Shown: piece by piece, positions 59,501 through 64,000 of the stretch
Numbering within the stretch: the stretch's first letter is position 1
Layout: each line of letters opens with the position of its first letter
Notes under the pieces: model-generated
The model's input: only the letters and a program-made list of their open reading frames with translations
The model's database searches: none
Told to the model about the DNA's origin: nothing
Position numbers and translations under genes: made by a program
NCBI GenBank assembly: GCA_963682055.1
Contig: OY821741.1
Location: 25,676,711 to 25,740,710 of the forward strand
Origin: Primula veris
Taxonomy: Eukaryota > Streptophyta > Magnoliopsida > Ericales > Primulaceae
Reading direction: 5' to 3'
Length of the DNA stretch: 64,000 nucleotides

Positions 59501-62500
59501 TGGTGCGCAAGACCAAGAAGTGTGTGCAATCATTTGCAGTCGCATCATCAAACTTTCCGTGAGTCCATTTGGGTCTGAACATAATCGACAGGATGTTCAA
59601 TTTCAATTTCCAAACTCAAGTAATTCAAATCGAAATTTCGATTATTACTCTTCGGAATTATCAAGTCGACTAGACTTTTCAGGATAATCTGGATCATGAG
59701 CCATCAACTTAATGATAGGGCTAAAAGTTTGGAAAGTGCTGCATTTATGTGGACAACATTAAAATGTGACCATATTGTCGATGCATCAACCATAACCATT
59801 TATATTTATGGTCCGTCTTATGGTTGGATAATTCCACAATAACTCATTCAATTCTTTACAAGAATTCTACGAGTTCATTTCGTGATCTTTACACATACTA
59901 GTCTTTCAAAGTGAGCATTAGTGGCATTAATTTCGGATTAATCACGAAATATATTCTCAAAGAGAATCCAAATGCGATGCGATTATAAATCAACCATCAT
60001 CTTTTGACCCGGAAATATCTCATCCGGTCAATGCCACAATATCAAAATTCTCTTATCAATCGACGACAGGCGAATGATAGTACAGACAATCATGTCTTAG
60101 CATCTAAATCATTTATCATTCGACGACAGGCGAAATGATAAGGTAACTTTAAATGCTTTAAAGAATGTGGTAGCAACCACTTGAAAGAAATTTCAACTCC
60201 TCTAAAATACGCTTTTGGTCGTATTGAATGGAGGCTATGTAAAGAAATTTCAATTCTTTTATGAGCTATTACCAGATAACACTGGTTTTCTCGAATATTT
60301 TATAACTCAACAAGGTACGACAGGACCTATAGGAGTATAACGCCTCATATTTGACAAATCAATTTGGCTTTACCAAAGATTTCGATTTGGAACGACAGGT
60401 CCATAATCATTGTCACAAAGGACTCTTTTAGGCAAGTAGTTGGTGAAATTATGTGGTACATTGTTACCCACAAGTATTGCCTAAAATTTCATAATTTAAA
60501 GTTTGGTCACATTTGTCAAAGGAATTTGCTCAAAGCACTTTAAATTATTTCGAGAAATTTCGTAAACAGGCAAACCATAATACAAAAGTATGTCCAAATG
60601 GAAAAATCATAATCCAAATGGAAAAACATAATCCAGATGAGAGAAAAAATGGCTCAATGATTTATCAAAATCAATAAAGAAAGGTATCAAACTCATTTGA
60701 GCCAGAAAATCGGGGGTCTCAAGAGTTTCCTTTCAATTAACTTTAACCACATTAGCATCGGTTTTTCCACCTTTATAATAGTTGTGAACTATTTAAGGAG
60801 TAACCGTGCATGACCTTTGTCTTTATAGCATAGAGTTGGCTCCTTGAGTATCATCTCTTGCTTTGTGACAACGGCCCATATTGTTCCTTTCAATTACTGT
60901 CTTGGAGCCACAGGTTTTTGATTTTGACGATTGTCTAAAATATTGCTTGGCTAGGCGATTCATCGGGATCGCGACAGTTTGAGACAAATAACACTTGTCT
61001 CGGTTCTCGATTCGTGGAAAAAAATGTACACGAAGAGCATTAATATCAGGCAAACAATTCGCCATTGACCCAATAGGATTAAAACTACTCACCGGGGTAA
61101 TTTTCTTATCCAATAACAGATGGGTGATAAAGGAACATGGTGAATATAAATTCACGATACTGCTTATGGAATACAATTTCCAAGCTAGTATTTTGGTGAA
61201 AGATTGCTCCAATATGTCAATTTCAGACATTTGTTCACCATAGACGTCATCACGTCTCAAATATGGCGGCGGAATAAAATCAACGCCTTAGCATTCATCC
61301 TGATGGTAATAACAAACTCGTGTTTTACTCATCAAAGATGGCATCAAAAAAAAAAAATTTGGCATTACATTTTCACACATCAGGGTGAGTAACATGTGGT
61401 GACGGATTAAAATCAACGTTTAAACAGTCATTTCGCAAGTATGTTTTTACGATTTTTCTCATCATAGATGTCATCCAACATGTGTTGGGAGTTCTGTATT
61501 ATTTATCATATAAAACGACTGGTTTATATGTTTATGTTTTGCACAAGCATAAACTTTATTTCGAAACGACAGGTTCGAAAAATAGTTTTGCTTGTAATGT
61601 GAATAGGTTCTCATTGATCGAACGACAGGTCGATACAGAGACACCAATTCGGCGAAACATACATCACTATATAAACACACTTAGGGAAATTATTATTTAG
61701 TCAACCCCTTTTGGTAGCTCTACTTGAAAAACGACCAGGAAAGACGGTGAGGGTGGAGTGCACGAATTCCACTTAAAACCCGACCTCATTAGGATATCGA
61801 CTTCCGCCTATATCTTTCCTAGACATCGTATCCAAATAGGTGAGCCTATTTGGGGAAGGTTCATAATTTTTTCAACTTAAATGTGAAAATATATGAAATC
61901 GCAAATTAACATATTATACACTTGGCAGTGATTAAGTAATTATTTAGATTGTACCTGCTTGTAGTACATATTATAACAAGATATTCTAAATCACACTTAG
62001 TAATATCTAATACAATCCATCAATCTAAATTTACCAATCAGTACAGAATATATCACAGTTATTATTCTAAGGCCATATGTGTAAGTGTTATTAATGGTAA
62101 TTTAGAACATGCAAGTAAAAATTATATTTAATTACTAATTTACCATATCACATGCAGGGAGGGCAAATTTTAATTATCATTATAGAATATGCATGCAAGT
62201 ACTATCACGGAAGGAAAGCAAATCTAAATTGCTTATTTATTAATCATATATACTGTTTCGCATACAAGTAATATAGTAAGGACCAGGGATGTAATTACAT
62301 TAAACTATATTTCATACACATTGTTTTCAATAAGAAAATTGTACTACAACAATTTTTTTTATTTTTTTAGTATTATCTGTTTCTAACTAGTCATATAGTA
62401 TGATCGAAACTCTACCAAGAACATGTACTCTATTAACAAATCCTTCGTCCTTTTACAAGTCAGTGTAACATATATATTCATATAGTATGTAGTGGTTTGG

Positions 62501-62753
62501 ACCATTGTACTCACGCATGTATTAACATGCAATTTACAAACGAATATCAGTAGCATGCAATTTTGAGTTTATAAGGTAGAAAAAATTATGGTGTACCATA
62601 CTCCATATATTTTGGTGAAGGTCGATATAGTAATACCCTAAAAACCCGGATAAACCTCAAGTTTTATAAATACCCAATATCCGTACGTTTAACCAAAATC
62701 TCCAATATCCGCAAGCGTATATCCTATTCTCTGCGAGCAAAGTGCCGATAACG
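56503..62753 (-). pseudogene. Decayed copia internal region of element B
   Basis: Colinear with the non-nested part of element A: hairpin units (56580-57245), RNase H and RT remnants, integrase remnants (about 59340-59610), and the 145-codon open stretch (60823-61260) about 90% identical to that of A. It carries the same missing A in the integrase segment before GGACTCACGG. No intact enzyme. It lacks the 3.2-kb nested element, which supports that element as a later insertion into A. Confidence 0.8.
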
Positions 62754-62960
62754 TGTTGTGTGACATATTAGCTCACATATATATGTATATAGATATAGAG
62801 AGAGAATATAGAGAGAGACAACAACATATTAATAAAAATGTATGAATACAAGGAGACCCTAACCTTATTTATATACTAGAGGTTAGGGTTATACAAGATA
62901 GAAAGCCCAACTTAGGCCCACTATGAGTAAAATCCAATAGTCCAATAATATCTTACAACA
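62754..62960 (-). repeat. 5' LTR of copia B
   Basis: 207 bp; on the plus strand TGTTGTGTGACAT to TCTTACAACA. About 25% diverged from the LTR of element A by eye. Confidence 0.85.
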
Positions 62961-63200
62961 CCCATAGCTTTTTCACCTAAATAATAAAAAAAAAGGGAGG
63001 GGTAGAACTAAAAAACTAGGGGCGTTTGGTTTGCACGCTTTTTCGCTTGTTAAAAAAGCAAGATCTTGCGTGAAAAGGCTAAACAGGCTTAAAAGCAACA
63101 AAAAAACAAGGAGTTTGATGACTTTTTAGCCTTTTCACCTAAATAATGAAACTGAGCACCCATAGCTTTTTCACCTAAACACATAGATCTAAAAACACAT
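62961..63200 (+). repeat. Second copy of the 21.7-kb repeat, rearranged
   Basis: The core CTAGGGGCGTTTGG to CTTTTTAGCCTTTTCACCTAAATAAT (63017-63150) is nearly identical to 21682-21820. The tail block (AGCTTTTTCACCTAAATAATAAA plus GGGAGGGGTAGA) comes before it, and CACCCATAGCTTTT words recur three times up to 63275. Confidence 0.75.
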
Positions 63201-64000
63201 AGAACATACCTTATACCAATACAACGAAGAGAGATGATGGGATTTAGTAGTGAAACTGAGCACCCATAGCTTTTAAGTTATTTTCACAAATAAATAGATT
63301 TATAATTTGTTTATCGTTTTATAGTTGTTTAATTTAAATGGGGGTGGAGGGAAGCAAGTCAAATTTGTCACAAAATTACTACTTATTCTTTATTTATTAT
63401 ATTAACAAATGAAATAATTAGGTTTAAAATATGCATGATCATCTCTAATATCTTAATAAACTCCACAACATCTGATGATAAGAAACCAAAAGTGTCAAAA
63501 GCGAATGGTATGAACGCGTGTTGGTTTTCGATGCACGTTTTCTCGTGTTAGCCACATTGACCGAATATTGTTACATTATTTACAATTTAAGTACCAAACT
63601 TCATAATTTTCATAAATATATATTTATGTCCAAATCGATCTTAATATCTTGTCATGTGTCATCACGCGGCCAAATTAACATTTTTTTCCCTTATAATGAA
63701 ATAGCAAATTTTAGTTGTATGCTTTAACCTTTTTCTTTTTTTTTTAAAAGGGATAAAATGAGCGGTAAAAAGAAAATTAACTTTTAATTTGGTCGTCTGA
63801 TGTCATGTGGCATGTTTTTTAGACGCAATTGACCGGAAGTTCCGTTTGGGAGAAAATAGTGAATTTTGTATTTAAATTGTTAATTGTGATAGTTTGATAC
63901 TTTTTTTGTTAACGTCTGATAGTTGGGTGTACTAAATATATTTTTACTCGGTGAAGTTAGAAGTTTATACTTTAAAATTATGTGTATTTAAATATAGGAA
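63201..64000. other. No gene seen
   Basis: AT-rich sequence with short ORFs only, and no recognisable domain. Confidence 0.55.

Larger units (their letters stand above)
54217..62960 (-). mobile_element. Copia element B, minus strand, nested-disrupted
   Basis: A relative of element A read on the minus strand. The 5' LTR is at 62754-62960 (207 bp), followed by the CGTTATC primer-site start (rc at 62747-62753). The 3' LTR is split by solo gypsy LTR 2 into 56397-56502 and about 54217-54274, and lacks its last 10-13 bp, where it abuts CDC20 exon 1. Its two LTRs differ at about a dozen of the ~107 positions that can be compared, so B is older than A. Pol is decayed, with lesions shared with A. Confidence 0.85.

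Overview
The window is AT-rich nuclear DNA of a flowering plant, most likely a eudicot. The evidence is plant-type gypsy and copia retrotransposons with initiator-tRNA-Met primer sites, GT-AG introns, and homologues of plant genes (BUB3.3, CDC20, chloroplast RNase J, the PPR protein EMB1270, an At5g17165-like LEA protein). I cannot name the species. All identifications come from reading the translations by eye; no search was run.

Layout. 1-8.8 kb: a decayed Ty3/gypsy chromovirus (protease, RT, RNase H, integrase, chromodomain-like tail, LTR, primer site). A gag-only LTR element (573-3812) interrupts its RT. 8.9-10.6 kb: a 5'-truncated copia element with one LTR. 10.6-13.7 kb: intergenic DNA with a MITE-like repeat. 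13.7-18.4 kb (minus): a gutted RNase J gene. 20.6-21.6 kb (minus): an intact single-exon BUB3.3 gene. 22.0-32.1 kb: copia element A with perfect 5-bp target duplications. A young 3.2-kb LTR element carrying an intact 748-codon ORF of unknown function lies inside it. 33.2-40.2 kb (minus): a broken PPR gene with a 2.2-kb solo gypsy LTR inside a coding exon. 41.1-45.0 kb: a second gag-only element. 45.9-48.3 kb (minus): a two-exon LEA gene. 49.6-54.2 kb (minus): a broken CDC20 gene whose 5' end is cut off by copia element B. 54.2-63.0 kb: copia B in minus orientation, with a second solo gypsy LTR inside its 3' LTR. 63.0-64.0 kb: a repeat also found at 21.7 kb, then unassigned DNA.

Taken together, three genes that are normally essential (chloroplast RNase J, EMB1270-type PPR, CDC20) are present only as damaged copies, while BUB3.3 and the LEA gene look intact. 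The simplest reading is a duplicated segment losing redundant genes under retrotransposon bombardment. Uncorrected assembly errors could explain single stops or short indels, but not the missing exons, the exon-disrupting solo LTR or the lost CDC20 start.

The most unusual signal is non-coding. The copia A/B family carries, just upstream of its 3' LTR, an array of short hairpins with a nearly constant 8-nt loop and changing but self-complementary stems. Compensated stems also occur in the gypsy LTR tandem repeats (8.0-8.3 kb) and in the LTRs of the gag-only elements. The nested element with the orphan 748-aa protein is the best protein-level novelty.
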